A stretch of DNA of 64,000 bases. Source: an uncultured Acidobacteriaceae bacterium (GTDB lineage Bacteria > Acidobacteriota > Terriglobia > Terriglobales > Acidobacteriaceae). Position 1 is the stretch's first letter, and each line of letters begins with the position of its first letter. The notes under the pieces were generated by a model. It saw nothing but the letters and a program-made list of their open reading frames with translations, had not been told where the DNA came from and did no database searches. The stretch spans positions 105,040 to 169,039 of the forward strand of contig CAIMKZ010000005.1 of the NCBI GenBank assembly GCA_903842065.1. Reading direction: 5' to 3'. Below, piece after piece: positions 1-10,856 of the stretch. Made by a program: the position numbers and the translations under genes.

Positions 1-2324
1 CGCAGATTGGCTGTGTTCGCAAACCCGCACATAAACGACGATGCGTACGGCGCATTCTTGAGGAACGACTGGAGCGTAAAGTTGCCCGGGAAGTAGCTCA
101 TGCCAAAGCCGCCCCGGACCACCAGTCCCCGCCCCATGTCGACCGCGAAACCGACACGCGGCGCAACGTCACCATACTCGGGTTTCACGCCGGCGGTCGC
201 ATTCGATTGATTATCCCCGGGAAGCGACGGACCGACCAACAGCAGTTTGTTGAAGTCAAAGTTCGTGATCGCATCGTTGGCAGACGTGTAAGGAGTGAAC
301 AAGTCGTAGCGTATACCCAGATTCAGCGTGATTCTGTGGGTGATACGCCAATCATCCTGGATATATACCGAGGGCTCCCAGGTACGGAACTTGGCCGCCA
401 CAAGGCTGGTCTGCCGGAACATGGAATCTGCCTGCCCCAGAACCAGATCTTCCAGTGGACCGGCGTGCGCATACGCGCCGTCACCCTGGAAGCCGTTGTA
501 GAAGCTGCTCAGAATGACTCCTGCAGAGGCGCCCACCATGAAGCCGGCGCCGCGCGGGAAGATGCTCTGATCGTTCATCGCCTGGCGCTGAATAATCCCG
601 GCGCCAATCTTGATGATGTGGTTTACCGGCGAATAGACCACGTCGGCCATGTACTGGTAGTTGTTGTCGGACTCGTACTCGGGCTGGAAGGCGGTGTCGC
701 CCAGACCCGTAAACGCACCCAGAATGAATGAGGGCAGACCATTGGTCTGTGGCATTCCGGTCACGTTCACGCCGCTGTAACCCATCGCCGTTGCCGGTGA
801 AAGCCCGTCGTTGGCTGTTAGCGAGGCGACGTAGTTGCGCATGAACCCGAACTTCACTTCGCCCATCAGGTTAGGCTGGAAGATGTGGGTCAACGTCACG
901 CCCAGCTGCATCTGCCGCTCGTGCGATTTGCCGGCAAATTCGGCGTTCGCCGAGCCAAAAGTGCCTGCTCCGGGCTGAACCCCGCTCACACTGCCAATCG
1001 TCACCGTCGGGAAGGTTCCGGGAAGGAACGTATTCACGTTGTTGAACGAGTAGCGGCTATAGAACGTGCTCTTCTCGCTGACGTGATGGTCGATCCGGAA
1101 GTCCAGTAACTCGGTGTTTTGAGTCATGCTCGGCGTGTTCACGTAGTTATTGAAGAAATGCGATGAAGGGTTATTCGGCGCGGGATACATCTTGAAGTAC
1201 TGCATGCCGATCTGCGAGGCGGAGCCCATGGCCGCCAACACACCTACAGGAACTTTATAATCCGCCGCAGGGTACGCGAATCCATCGATCGCCATCTGAT
1301 CGGTAAAGTCGCAACCGGTCGCCAGGCTGCAGTTTGCCTGATCGAAGGCTGTGGGCACGGTGGAGATGAGCGTTTCCCCGTTCACCTGACGGAACCCTTC
1401 ATAGTCGGCGAAGAAGAAGGTCTTGTCCTTCTTGATCGGTCCGCCGATCGAGCCGCCATATTGATTCTGGCGCAGCTTCGTCTTTTTGCCCGGCAGCGCG
1501 AAGTAGTTGCTGGCATCGAAGATGTCGTTGCGGAAGTACTCGTACACCGAGCCGTGGACGTTGTTGGTGCCGGACTTGGTGATGATATCCACCACGCCGC
1601 CGGCCGAACGGCCCACTTCTGCCGTGTACAGCCCGGTCTCGACCTTGACTTCCTGAATGGCATCGGGCGAGGGACGCACGCCGATGACGCCGATCAGGCG
1701 GTCGTTATTGTCAAAGCCGTCTATCAGGTTGTTGTTTGCCTGGTCGGTCTGGCCGTTGGCCGAGTACGACGAGGTCTCGCGGTGATCGTCGGGCTTAGTG
1801 CCGGCGCCGAATGCGCCGCCAAGGCCGGGCGTCACGCCCGCCTGCAACTGAACCAGGTTGATGAAGTTGCGCCCGTTCAGAGGCAGATCCTGCACCTGGG
1901 CGTTCTCAACCAGTCCGCCCACCGTCGAGCTGTCGGTCTGAAGCGCCGGCGCTACGGAAGTGACGGTTACGGTCTCGCTGGTTCCGCCGGTCTGCATCTG
2001 TGCATCGACGCGAAGACGGTCGCCCGCTGAGATCGTCACGCTCGGAACCTTGAACTGCTTGAATCCCGCAGCCTCTACCTGGAGAGTGTAGGTACCCACC
2101 TGCAGCAGGTTGAAGGCATACTCGCCCACGGCATTCGACTGTACGGTGCGAACCTGCCCCGTGCCCAGATTTTTGGACGTCACGTTGGCGCCAGGAACCA
2201 CTGCGCCGGTAATGTCGGTTACCGTACCGACGATGTCGGCTGTGTTGGATTGTGCATAAACAAAAGCTGCGCTGAGAATCAGTGCGGCTACCGCTATAAG
2301 GCTTTTGAATGTTCCTCGAGTCAT
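1..2324 (-). CDS. TonB-dependent receptor-like outer-membrane protein (Oar/CarboxypepD_reg type), truncated by the window edge
   Basis: The first 774 or so residues are visible; the C-terminal end of the barrel lies beyond base 1. The ATG at 2324 follows GAGGAG at about 5 bases. A signal peptide (residues 1-26, ending FVYAQ) precedes a carboxypeptidase-regulatory/Cna-B-like domain (about 30-110: DIVGTVTDITGAVVPGANV, then GEYAFNLLQVGTYTL). A plug-like region follows (PLNGRNFINLVQLQAGVTPG, then LIDGFDNNDR, SGTNNVHGSVYEYFRND), then beta-barrel sequence rich in aromatic residues. This is the receptor type that is expanded in Acidobacteriota and is thought to import oligosaccharides or other large substrates through the outer membrane. 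Substrate unknown. Family assignment is strong. Confidence 0.88.
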   Translation of the reverse strand, partial: MTRGTFKSLIAVAALILSAAFVYAQSNTADIVGTVTDITGAVVPGANVTSKNLGTGQVRTVQSNAVGEYAFNLLQVGTYTLQVEAAGFKQFKVPSVTISAGDRLRVDAQMQTGGTSETVTVTSVAPALQTDSSTVGGLVENAQVQDLPLNGRNFINLVQLQAGVTPGLGGAFGAGTKPDDHRETSSYSANGQTDQANNNLIDGFDNNDRLIGVIGVRPSPDAIQEVKVETGLYTAEVGRSAGGVVDIITKSGTNNVHGSVYEYFRNDIFDASNYFALPGKKTKLRQNQYGGSIGGPIKKDKTFFFADYEGFRQVNGETLISTVPTAFDQANCSLATGCDFTDQMAIDGFAYPAADYKVPVGVLAAMGSASQIGMQYFKMYPAPNNPSSHFFNNYVNTPSMTQNTELLDFRIDHHVSEKSTFYSRYSFNNVNTFLPGTFPTVTIGSVSGVQPGAGTFGSANAEFAGKSHERQMQLGVTLTHIFQPNLMGEVKFGFMRNYVASLTANDGLSPATAMGYSGVNVTGMPQTNGLPSFILGAFTGLGDTAFQPEYESDNNYQYMADVVYSPVNHIIKIGAGIIQRQAMNDQSIFPRGAGFMVGASAGVILSSFYNGFQGDGAYAHAGPLEDLVLGQADSMFRQTSLVAAKFRTWEPSVYIQDDWRITHRITLNLGIRYDLFTPYTSANDAITNFDFNKLLLVGPSLPGDNQSNATAGVKPEYGDVAPRVGFAVDMGRGLVVRGGFGMSYFPGNFTLQSFLKNAPYASSFMCGFANTANL

Positions 2325-2818
2325 ACTACTCCTCATCGACTCCTCCGAAAAAAACGTACAAGGGTGCTGTTGGTTTAGTGGCGGAAAGTTATCCGAAGCG
2401 GTATATCGTTGTCAATAGATTTCTTACGCCTGTCTAATAGGTGCAATGCCCAGTTAAACAAGTTAACTGAAGCTGTGGGCTATCTCACTTACTAACTCAT
2501 CGAACATGAGGATATGGACTTGGACCGGCATGACTTGGATCACATGCGATGCAAGTAACCGTCTATGGTTTTAGTGTTCTGAAAGTGATTATCGTCACGA
2601 ATTTGTTGAGAAAATTCCAATTCGGGAATTATCGTGAACGCATGATTAGCCTTCTCGACAATTTTTCATTACGCTCCATCACAACTGCCACGTCATGAGA
2701 GCTCCCGAATCAAATAAATATGGCCAGGTAACCAGCCTCGGGATTATCCCTGAAGCTGATCGCCTGGCCATGTCTTCCAGTGCCCGCGCGAGTTTATCCC
2801 GGCCGGCTTTATGCTGCG
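2325..2818. other. Intergenic region with inverted and direct repeats upstream of the TonB receptor
   Basis: I see no gene here. Bases 2451-2469 hold a perfect inverted repeat (CAGTTAA, 5-base spacer, TTAACTG) about 130 bases upstream of the receptor ATG, which is operator-like. Bases 2613-2630 hold AATTCC/GGAATT. The octamer ATTATCGT occurs twice, 40 bases apart (about 2588 and 2628). The stretch is clearly AT-richer than its neighbours, as expected of a promoter region. The 3' end of the MFS gene at 2819 faces into it. Confidence 0.4.
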
Positions 2819-4048
2819 CTATTTCGTCTGCGCCACGGGCGGACCGCCATGATGCGCGACGATGCCGCGCATCCACACCGGCAAACCGCAGCCGAAGTTG
2901 ATGGCTATCGTTATGATGTTGAGAATCTGTATCGCCATGATGCTGGACTGCGGCAGCCTGAGGTTCGGCATCGCCCAGAAGCACAACGGTGCGCCCAGAA
3001 GCACGCCAACCATGATCAGCATGGTGACCAGACCGTTGGTGGCGCCCATGCTCGAAGGCGCGGGCGAGCAGCTGGGTACAAAGGCCCACATGCCGGTCAG
3101 CAAGCCGCAGCCGAAGGCGAAGACCCACGATGCTGCAATCGATCCCCAATAGCCAAGAGGCATCCCGAAGATCATGGCCACCGGTACGACGCTAAGCACC
3201 GTGCCGATCAGACCGATCGTTACCGCCGAAATGTTGCGATTGATAAGCTTGCCGGTCAGCAGGCCGCCGGCGCCGCTGATGGCCATGAAGATGGCGTTCA
3301 TATGTCCCACGCCACTCTCTTTCACGTCGTACCGCGCGGCCAGGTAAATGCCAAGCATGGCCACAATACCGGTCTGCCGCAGAGCGTTGGCCGCGTTCGA
3401 TGTGCCCAGCAGGTAGGGCCAGGGATACGTCAGCACCTTACCCAGCCCCGCAAGGCGTGAGGACTTCGCCACGCTCTTCTCGGGCTTGGGCAGGCTCAGC
3501 ATAGCCAGACCCAGAATGATCGCCGTCAGTACGGCATGATCGGCAAAAGCCGCGCGCCAGCCGCCCTGCATCTCCGCCGTGCCGGCAGCAATGAACGGAA
3601 TGATGAAGCTCACCGGAATCGTCGTCGACCACATGGCCAGAGCGGTGGTCCGCTGCTTGCCGGTGGTGATGCGCATCAGGATGGTGACCGTGGCCACTGC
3701 CGCCAACGCGTAACCGATGCCGCTGAGGAACCGCGAAACCAGCAGCATCTGAAGCGACTGCGACAGGATCGCGCCGATATCGCCAAGGATGATAATGCAG
3801 ACGCCGGTATAGATCACCGGACGGTCGCCCAAACGGTCCACAATGGTTCCCGCGATCAGCGCGCCCAGCACGACAACCAGCGAGGGCAGCGACATGACCA
3901 GGCCGATCAACGCGGGATTGCTGGGATGAAACTCTCTGGCGATCATGCTGAGCACGGTTACCGGCTCGCTGACCGACATGGCGGCCATTACGGCCAGGAT
4001 GTAGATAATCGTGATTCTGGCCCCCGGCCGCTGCAGTACTGTGCTCAT
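2819..4048 (-). CDS. MFS transporter
   Basis: 409 residues with about 12 hydrophobic segments. The MFS loop 2-3 motif is visible as GTIVDRLGDRP at about residues 66-76, and transmembrane helix 4/5 features follow (SRFLSGIGYALAAV). It is an inner-membrane secondary transporter; the substrate cannot be read from the sequence. The ATG follows GGAGGGG at 6-7 bases. It is divergent from a second MFS gene at 4393 across a 344-base promoter region. It resembles the CynX/NimT-like branch of the MFS, but that is a loose impression. Confidence 0.85.
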   Translation of the reverse strand: MSTVLQRPGARITIIYILAVMAAMSVSEPVTVLSMIAREFHPSNPALIGLVMSLPSLVVVLGALIAGTIVDRLGDRPVIYTGVCIIILGDIGAILSQSLQMLLVSRFLSGIGYALAAVATVTILMRITTGKQRTTALAMWSTTIPVSFIIPFIAAGTAEMQGGWRAAFADHAVLTAIILGLAMLSLPKPEKSVAKSSRLAGLGKVLTYPWPYLLGTSNAANALRQTGIVAMLGIYLAARYDVKESGVGHMNAIFMAISGAGGLLTGKLINRNISAVTIGLIGTVLSVVPVAMIFGMPLGYWGSIAASWVFAFGCGLLTGMWAFVPSCSPAPSSMGATNGLVTMLIMVGVLLGAPLCFWAMPNLRLPQSSIMAIQILNIITIAINFGCGLPVWMRGIVAHHGGPPVAQTK

Positions 4049-4392
4049 TTCTTCCCCTCCAGGTTGATTCGAGTCCGCTCATCAATCGGCCAGGCATCCA
4101 TAAAACACCGGGCATAGCTCACTGGCCATTCCCTCTGGTGCCCGCGCCTCGACGAAACCGCGTGTAGCGATGCCTCCGAAAACTGTATTCATCATGGAAT
4201 TCCGGCGTTTCACAAAGTATACCAACGCCAAACCACACTGAAGCTTCGCCATGCTTACCGGCTTAAGGCAGCCTTCAGGTTTCTCGCCCAGGGCATAGCA
4301 ATCCAACCCCGAAACGATAGAATTGGCAGCAAAACATCTGTGATGTTCAATTGGTAATTTAGACTCATTCCACGAACAATGGTGAGGGTAAG
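4049..4392. promoter_or_regulatory. Divergent promoter region of two MFS genes, with a palindromic operator candidate
   Basis: No coding sequence is supported. At 4333-4347 there is a perfect palindrome AACATC-TGT-GATGTT, itself enclosed by AATTG (4321-4325) and CAATT (4348-4352). It lies about 46 bases upstream of the GTG start of the plus-strand MFS gene, where a repressor or activator would bind. The regulator is not encoded nearby. Confidence 0.4.
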
Positions 4393-5643
4393 GTGGACAT
4401 TATTTCTTCCGCAGCAGAGCAGCAGCACGCATCCAGACGCGCATGGGCGATCCTGGCCGTAACCTACTTTGCCAGTTTCATGGCTCCCATGGTGCAGTTC
4501 AAGATCCCGGCGCTCGCCTCGTGGCTCTTTCCCGCCTTCCACATGAGTCCGGCGCAGTTCGGCACTCTGATGAGCTCGATGAGCGTCATCGGCGTCATCC
4601 TGGCCTTCCCGGCCGCCTTCATCTGCCGCGGGCTGGGACTCAAGACCACGGTGCTCATCTCCGTCGCCTGCCTCGGCATCGGCTCGCTGTGGGGAGCCTT
4701 CACCGATTCGCTCACCATATTAATGATCAGCCGCATGGTCGAGGGCATCGGCATCGGCCTCGTAGGCGTGGCCGCGCCGGCCTGCGTCTCCATCTGGTTT
4801 CCCCCGCGAGTCCGCGGACGCGCCCTTGGCATCTGGGCCACATGGGTTCCGCTCGGCATCGTGTGCAGCTTCAACGTGGCTCCGATGATCGCCGAAGCGA
4901 TGGGCTATAAAGCGGTCTTCGTCGCCTGCTCCATCCTCTGCCTTGCGGCCTTCATCCTCTTCGCCATCGTCTTCAAACTCCCCGAGGGCGCTTCAGGAGA
5001 CATGCACGTCGAAGGCTCATTCCTCGAAAGTCTCAAATATCTCCGCAACCGCTACATCTGGATTCTGGGCGCGGTCTTCTTCCTCTTCAGCCTCTGCACG
5101 CTGGGCATCGCCAACACCTTTTACAACACATTCCTCACCGAACAGCTCCACTTCAGCCCGCAGGCTGCCGGAACCCTCACCAGCATCAATATGATCATCT
5201 CGCTGGCCACCGCGCCCTTTACGGGCCTTATCAGCGACTGGTTCAAGCCCAACGACAAGAAGTACGTCGTCGTCTCCATGATGATCTTTGTGCTCATCAG
5301 TGTCTTATTCATGTTCATCACCGGCCCCTGGGCCATCGTCTGCATGTGGACCTTTGTCATCATTCAGGGTGCTGCGGGCGGCGAGGGCGGCGGAGCGGCA
5401 CGGCCCATAGCGCCGCTCATCATGGGCCACACTGCCATGGGAGCAACCATGGCCATGGCGGTACTTCAGTTCTGCCAGAACCTGGGCCAGTGCCTCGGCT
5501 CGCCGATCTTCGGCATCATGCTTGAGCGCTACGGCTGGATCAAAGCCAACCTGGTAATCGAGCTGCCGCTACTGTTAATTGGAACGATCTTGTCTTTTTA
5601 CATCCGGGTAACTCCGAAAGTTGCAGCGGCCAAGGCAAATTGA
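4393..5643 (+). CDS. MFS transporter
   Basis: 416 residues, about 12 membrane segments. The chosen GTG (VDIISSAAEQ) is the first in-frame start. Features typical of the family are an R-containing loop after helix 2-3 (FICRGLGLKT) and SRMVEGIGIGLVGVAAPACV in helix 4-5. It may take up a carboxylate, since an amidohydrolase-type protein follows 277 bases downstream on the same strand, but that is inference. It is not a close paralogue of the divergent MFS gene at 2819-4048. Confidence 0.85.
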   Translation: MDIISSAAEQQHASRRAWAILAVTYFASFMAPMVQFKIPALASWLFPAFHMSPAQFGTLMSSMSVIGVILAFPAAFICRGLGLKTTVLISVACLGIGSLWGAFTDSLTILMISRMVEGIGIGLVGVAAPACVSIWFPPRVRGRALGIWATWVPLGIVCSFNVAPMIAEAMGYKAVFVACSILCLAAFILFAIVFKLPEGASGDMHVEGSFLESLKYLRNRYIWILGAVFFLFSLCTLGIANTFYNTFLTEQLHFSPQAAGTLTSINMIISLATAPFTGLISDWFKPNDKKYVVVSMMIFVLISVLFMFITGPWAIVCMWTFVIIQGAAGGEGGGAARPIAPLIMGHTAMGATMAMAVLQFCQNLGQCLGSPIFGIMLERYGWIKANLVIELPLLLIGTILSFYIRVTPKVAAAKAN

Positions 5644-5833
5644 GTTGTCCGTGCTAGCCATTGCAGACAAACCGCGTCTAAACCGTAACCATCAGGCTTG
5701 CTTGAGTGCACAAACCGGGTTACAAGGCCTGGGATAGAATATGAATATCAACTACTGCAAACTCAAATTCGGCAAGGCCGCCGGCGATTTCGACCCCTGA
5801 TCGAGCCCGACTCGGTCCGCGCTTTCGTGTACC

Positions 5834-5845
5834 ACGACGTGTCGT
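5834..5845. promoter_or_regulatory. Short palindrome upstream of the amidohydrolase gene
   Basis: ACGAC-GT-GTCGT lies about 75 bases upstream of the ATG at 5921, inside the 277-base gap after the MFS gene. It could be an operator half-site pair. It is short enough to occur by chance in GC-rich DNA. Confidence 0.2.
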
Positions 5846-5920
5846 CACAATCAAACGGCGGATACCTGACGGAAACAGACCCAGCACAGATGGCTCTTCA
5901 ACAAGAGCAGGGAGTTCAAA

Positions 5921-6976
5921 ATGGCTGACAAGCTTCAGATTATCGATATCAATATCCACCACCTTCCCGAAGATCTCTTCACCAACGAGAAGGTTCTCAA
6001 CGGTTTCCTCAACACCGCCCCCCGCGGCTTCGGCGAGATCGCCTCGCTCGGCACAGTCGAGAGCGGCAAGCGCCAGCTCATCCTCGAAAAGCCCAAGGGC
6101 TACCAGAACCTCAACTACGTCGAGGGTGACTACTCCATGGAAGCCAAGCTCAAGGCCATGGACGACGCCGGCGTCGACAAGGCCATCATGCGCGTCCCCG
6201 TATGGCAGGAGTGGCTCCAGCTTGACACCTGCAAGATCGTCAACGACAACGCCGCCAAAATCTGCCGCGAGTCCGGCGGACGCCTCTTTGCCAACGCCTG
6301 TCTGCCTCCCTGGGGCGGCAAAGAGAACCTCTACGAGCTCGAGCGCTGCATCAAGGACCTCGGCATGGTCGGCGTACAGCTCGCCTGCCACTACGGCCAG
6401 CTCTATCTCGACGACGTCGCCTTCAAGCCCTACTTCAAGGTCCTCAACGAGTTGAACATTCCCATCGCCGCCCACCACACTCCGCTTCCCGTGCAGTGGC
6501 AGTCCATCTATGAGTACACCAACCTGCGCCGCGAACTGGGCCGCATCATCGACCAGGCCACGGCCGTGGGCCGCGAACTCTTCAGCGATCTCTTCGACGA
6601 GTTCCCGAACCTCAAGTTCATCCACACCATGTTCGGCGGCAACTGGTTCGCCCAGCAGCACCTGATGATCCCCCATGCCCCCAAGAAGCAGGAAGCCATG
6701 GCGCGCCTCGACATGAGCATGGGCGAAAAGATCAAGACCCGCCTGCAGAACAACATCTACTTCGATATGACCCACCCTGCCTCATGGGGCAAGGACGCAT
6801 GCGAAGCAGCCATCAAGATCTGCGGCGCGGACCATATCCTCTTCGGCTCTTCGTTCCCGGTCTTCTACAGCTGGATGTCGGCCGGCGTCGAGCTGGTCAA
6901 GAACCTCGACATCACCGAAGAGCAGCGCGCACTGGTAGTGAACGGCAACGCGAAGCGTCTCTTCCACCTCGCATAA
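5921..6976 (+). CDS. Amidohydrolase-2 (ACMSD-like) family protein with altered metal-binding residues
   Basis: 351 residues, the usual length for the TIM-barrel amidohydrolase-2 family (decarboxylases and hydrolases of carboxylic or aromatic acids). The ATG follows AGGGAG at about 6 bases. The fold is recognisable from end to end, but the usual ligands are not intact. The N-terminal HxH reads NIH (IDINIHHLPE). The strand-5 His is kept (PIAAHHTP). The usual HxGG site reads MFGG (FIHTMFGGNWF). The strand-8 Asp of FGSDFP is Ser (ILFGSSFPV). It may be metal-free, use a different mechanism, or be non-catalytic. The MFS gene upstream suggests a catabolic context. Confidence 0.8.
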   Translation: MADKLQIIDINIHHLPEDLFTNEKVLNGFLNTAPRGFGEIASLGTVESGKRQLILEKPKGYQNLNYVEGDYSMEAKLKAMDDAGVDKAIMRVPVWQEWLQLDTCKIVNDNAAKICRESGGRLFANACLPPWGGKENLYELERCIKDLGMVGVQLACHYGQLYLDDVAFKPYFKVLNELNIPIAAHHTPLPVQWQSIYEYTNLRRELGRIIDQATAVGRELFSDLFDEFPNLKFIHTMFGGNWFAQQHLMIPHAPKKQEAMARLDMSMGEKIKTRLQNNIYFDMTHPASWGKDACEAAIKICGADHILFGSSFPVFYSWMSAGVELVKNLDITEEQRALVVNGNAKRLFHLA

Positions 6977-7012
6977 CTCAACTCACTCCGGCACTGCGCC
7001 GGCGGATGCAAC

Positions 7013-7055
7013 ACAACGCGGCCCGCGCTCCTTCACGGAAAGCGGGCCGCGTTGT
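7013..7055. terminator. Hairpin terminator after the amidohydrolase gene
   Basis: Arms of 14 bases (7013-7026 and 7042-7055, core AACGCGGCCCGC) pair perfectly around a 15-base loop, 37 bases after the stop codon. The following tract (TTATTG) is only weakly T-rich, so it is either a poor intrinsic terminator or a 3'-end stabiliser. Confidence 0.55.
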
Positions 7056-7070
7056 TATTGCCTCTCATTG

Positions 7071-7106
7071 TGGGTGCCCCAGGTCTCGATTTTGAGACCT
7101 GGGAAT
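7071..7106 (+). repeat. Family A hairpin repeat (GGTGCCCC head, AGGTCTC stem)
   Basis: Head GGGTGCCCC, then CCCAGGTCTC (7078-7087), loop GATTTT, GAGACCTGGG (7094-7103): a perfect 10-base-pair stem. It lies between convergent genes. An identical stem recurs at 18678-18703. Confidence 0.85.
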
Positions 7107-7137
7107 GATCAACCCTCAACCCGCCACGGACAGGGCA

Positions 7138-8979
<1,842 letters not shown>

Positions 8980-9019
8980 ATCTTCAAGTTTACGTGGCTA
9001 CCCGGTCTTGCCATTTTCT

Positions 9020-9405
9020 CAACCTGCCCATCTCAACCAACCACAACTATGGGTGCCCCGGGTCCCTCGCTTTTTGGGGACCTGGGAAACTACAACTCTC
9101 AACCTGCCCATCTCAACCAACCACAACTATGGGTGCCCCAGGTCCCTCGCTTTTGGGGACCTGGGAAACTACAACTCTCAACCTGCCCATCTCAACCAAC
9201 CACAACTATGGGTGCCCCAGGTCCCTCGCTTTTGGGGACCTGGGAAACTACAACTCTCAACTGCCCATCTCAACCAACCACAACTATGGATGCCCCAGGT
9301 CCCTCGCTTTTGGGGACCTGGGAAACTACAACTCTCAACCTGCCCATCTCAACCAACCACAACTATGGGTGCCCCGGGTCTCGATCCTGAGACCCGGGAA
9401 AGATC
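9020..9405 (+). repeat. Five tandem copies of the family A hairpin unit
   Basis: Five units of 78-80 bases begin their GGGTGCCCC heads at 9051, 9131, 9210, 9288 (GGATGCCCC) and 9367. Units 1-4 carry a GGTCCC/GGGACC stem; the fifth carries GGGTCTC/GAGACCC around GATCCT. The linker (ACTACAACTCTCAACC, CCCATCTCAACCAACC) is nearly identical between units. The regular unit length points to recent tandem duplication. It occupies the 537-base gap between the ABC-F gene and the lipoprotein gene. Confidence 0.9.
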
Positions 9406-9426
9406 AACCCCAAACTCGCCACAGCA

Positions 9427-9450
9427 TGAGCTAGAAGCTAGCAGCTGCTT
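9427..9450. repeat. AGCTAG-type repeat (family C)
   Basis: Overlapping AGCTAGAAGCTAGCAGCTGC sequence. Related copies occur at 26580-26608, 27921-27953 and 37424-37480. Confidence 0.7.
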
Positions 9451-9461
9451 CTCCCGCAGAC

Positions 9462-9498
9462 AGCAAAAAGCCCAGCCGAATCGGCTGGGCTTTTTGCT
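9462..9498. terminator. Bidirectional intrinsic terminator
   Basis: Two 18-base arms pair perfectly around a single base. The GC-rich core (GCCCAGCCGA) is flanked by A5 on one side and T5 on the other, so it can work in both directions. It lies 18 bases beyond the stop codon of the lipoprotein gene 9517-10743. Confidence 0.9.
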
Positions 9499-9516
9499 CA
9501 TCTTTTGACTATCAGG

Positions 9517-10743
9517 CTACGGAGCCACCGACTGCACAGCGTGGTTGCCGTGAGGCACAGCGGCAATCGCCGTCGGGTTCGGGCCTGTCGGATAGGGCGA
9601 CGCCATCGTTCCCTCGATCGTGCCCGTATTCGGGTCCAGCTTGAAGCCGGAGATCGAGTTGCCAAGGTAGTTCGCCGTGTAAACAAACCGGCCCAGCGCC
9701 GGGTCGATGACTATCGCCACAGGCTGCGTGTCGGTAATCGCCGCGCTCGAACCCGTCGGAGCAATCGTGATCGTCGGCGTTCCGCTCGCCAGCGTAATCG
9801 CATAGCCCGATACCGTATTCGAAAGCGAGTTCGGTACGTAGATGTACAAGCCGCGCGGATCGACCACCACCGCCGTCGGCTGGTTAGCGGTCTTGAACGG
9901 ACCGTTCACCATGTAGTTCAGCGTTCCGCTCGACATGATCGCGTAGCCGATCAGGTTGTTCGAGGCGTAGTCGGTCACATAAGCAAACCGGTTGGTCGGG
10001 TCAGACGCAATGCCCACCGGCTTCACGCCAGCCTGGTACGGACTGCCGGAGGTGGCCGTGATCGCGCCGCCTGTGCCCACCGTAAACCCGAAAACCCAGC
10101 CGGGATTGGCGCTGCTGGTCACCGAACCGCCGGGGTTGTAGGCAGACTGGTCCCACACCGTCACGTAGACATCTTTCATGATGTTCGTGCCAGTGTCCGC
10201 CAGTACGTTGACCGCCGTCGGAACCGAAAGGTCGCTCGGGAAGCCCGGAATCGTCAGGCTCACGCTCGTCGCCAGCGTTCCGATCGTTCCCGAAGAAAGC
10301 GGATAGACCGCGATCTTTCCGGGGTTCGATCCGCCTACCACAAACAGCAGGCTGCCCGTTGCGTTCACCGCGATAGCGCTGGGCTTGAAGGGTACGGTAA
10401 CCGTATCCTTCGCGGTCAGCAATCCGTCGTTGGCGATGGCAAAGTGCGACAGCGAGTTATTGCCCTGGTTGGCCGCGTACAGGTTCGCGAAATCGGCCGT
10501 CGTCGCCAGAGAGATCGGGCTGCTGCCGCCAGAGGCGATCGCCTTGCCGATCGGTCGCAGCGCACCGGTGTTCGCGTCGGCCGCAAAGGTCTGAATCTGG
10601 CCGGGGCTGCCTGCCGCTGTGCCCGAGGAACCGGCAACGAAGATGTAGTCGATGGACACGAGGAGACAGCCGGACAGGGCGATCGCCGCCGCCAGACCAA
10701 GGGCCGAGACCAGAACCAACTGGCTCACTTTACTGAACTTCAT
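9517..10743 (-). CDS. Beta-propeller (lactonase/YVTN-like) lipoprotein, paralogue 1
   Basis: 408 residues. A lipoprotein signal peptide ends in lipobox LSGC (Cys26). It is followed by repeated blades of the type FAYVTDYASNNLIGYAI and FVYTANYLGNSISGFKLD with PxAIAxxP spacers, characteristic of 7-bladed lactonase (PF10282) propellers. The ATG (MKFSK) follows AAGGA at 5 bases, in the same arrangement as the two paralogues upstream. Probably an envelope-anchored protein. Whether it has any lactonase activity is unknown; members of this fold in Acidobacteriota are mostly uncharacterised. Confidence 0.85.
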   Translation of the reverse strand: MKFSKVSQLVLVSALGLAAAIALSGCLLVSIDYIFVAGSSGTAAGSPGQIQTFAADANTGALRPIGKAIASGGSSPISLATTADFANLYAANQGNNSLSHFAIANDGLLTAKDTVTVPFKPSAIAVNATGSLLFVVGGSNPGKIAVYPLSSGTIGTLATSVSLTIPGFPSDLSVPTAVNVLADTGTNIMKDVYVTVWDQSAYNPGGSVTSSANPGWVFGFTVGTGGAITATSGSPYQAGVKPVGIASDPTNRFAYVTDYASNNLIGYAIMSSGTLNYMVNGPFKTANQPTAVVVDPRGLYIYVPNSLSNTVSGYAITLASGTPTITIAPTGSSAAITDTQPVAIVIDPALGRFVYTANYLGNSISGFKLDPNTGTIEGTMASPYPTGPNPTAIAAVPHGNHAVQSVAP

Positions 10744-10856
10744 GCGCTTCCTTTGTTACGGGCCATAGCTTGCAGCCCAGGAAAATCTTAGTTTTCGGTT
10801 CCTTCAGCCATTGTAAAAGCGGCTGCCAGGGTTGACTAGCGCTTCCCCGCGCGGGC

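Noticed and set aside
2679..3149. 156-codon minus frame overlapping the MFS gene end
   Set aside because: Another frame of the MFS gene; Arg/His-rich, no motif.
5720..6775. Long antisense frame (351 codons) over the amidohydrolase gene
   Set aside because: Shadow of a real gene; Val/Glu/Leu-rich without domains.
9020..9405. CRISPR-like regular array
   Set aside because: The spacers are as conserved as the repeats, the units are about 79 bases and palindromic, and there are no cas genes.
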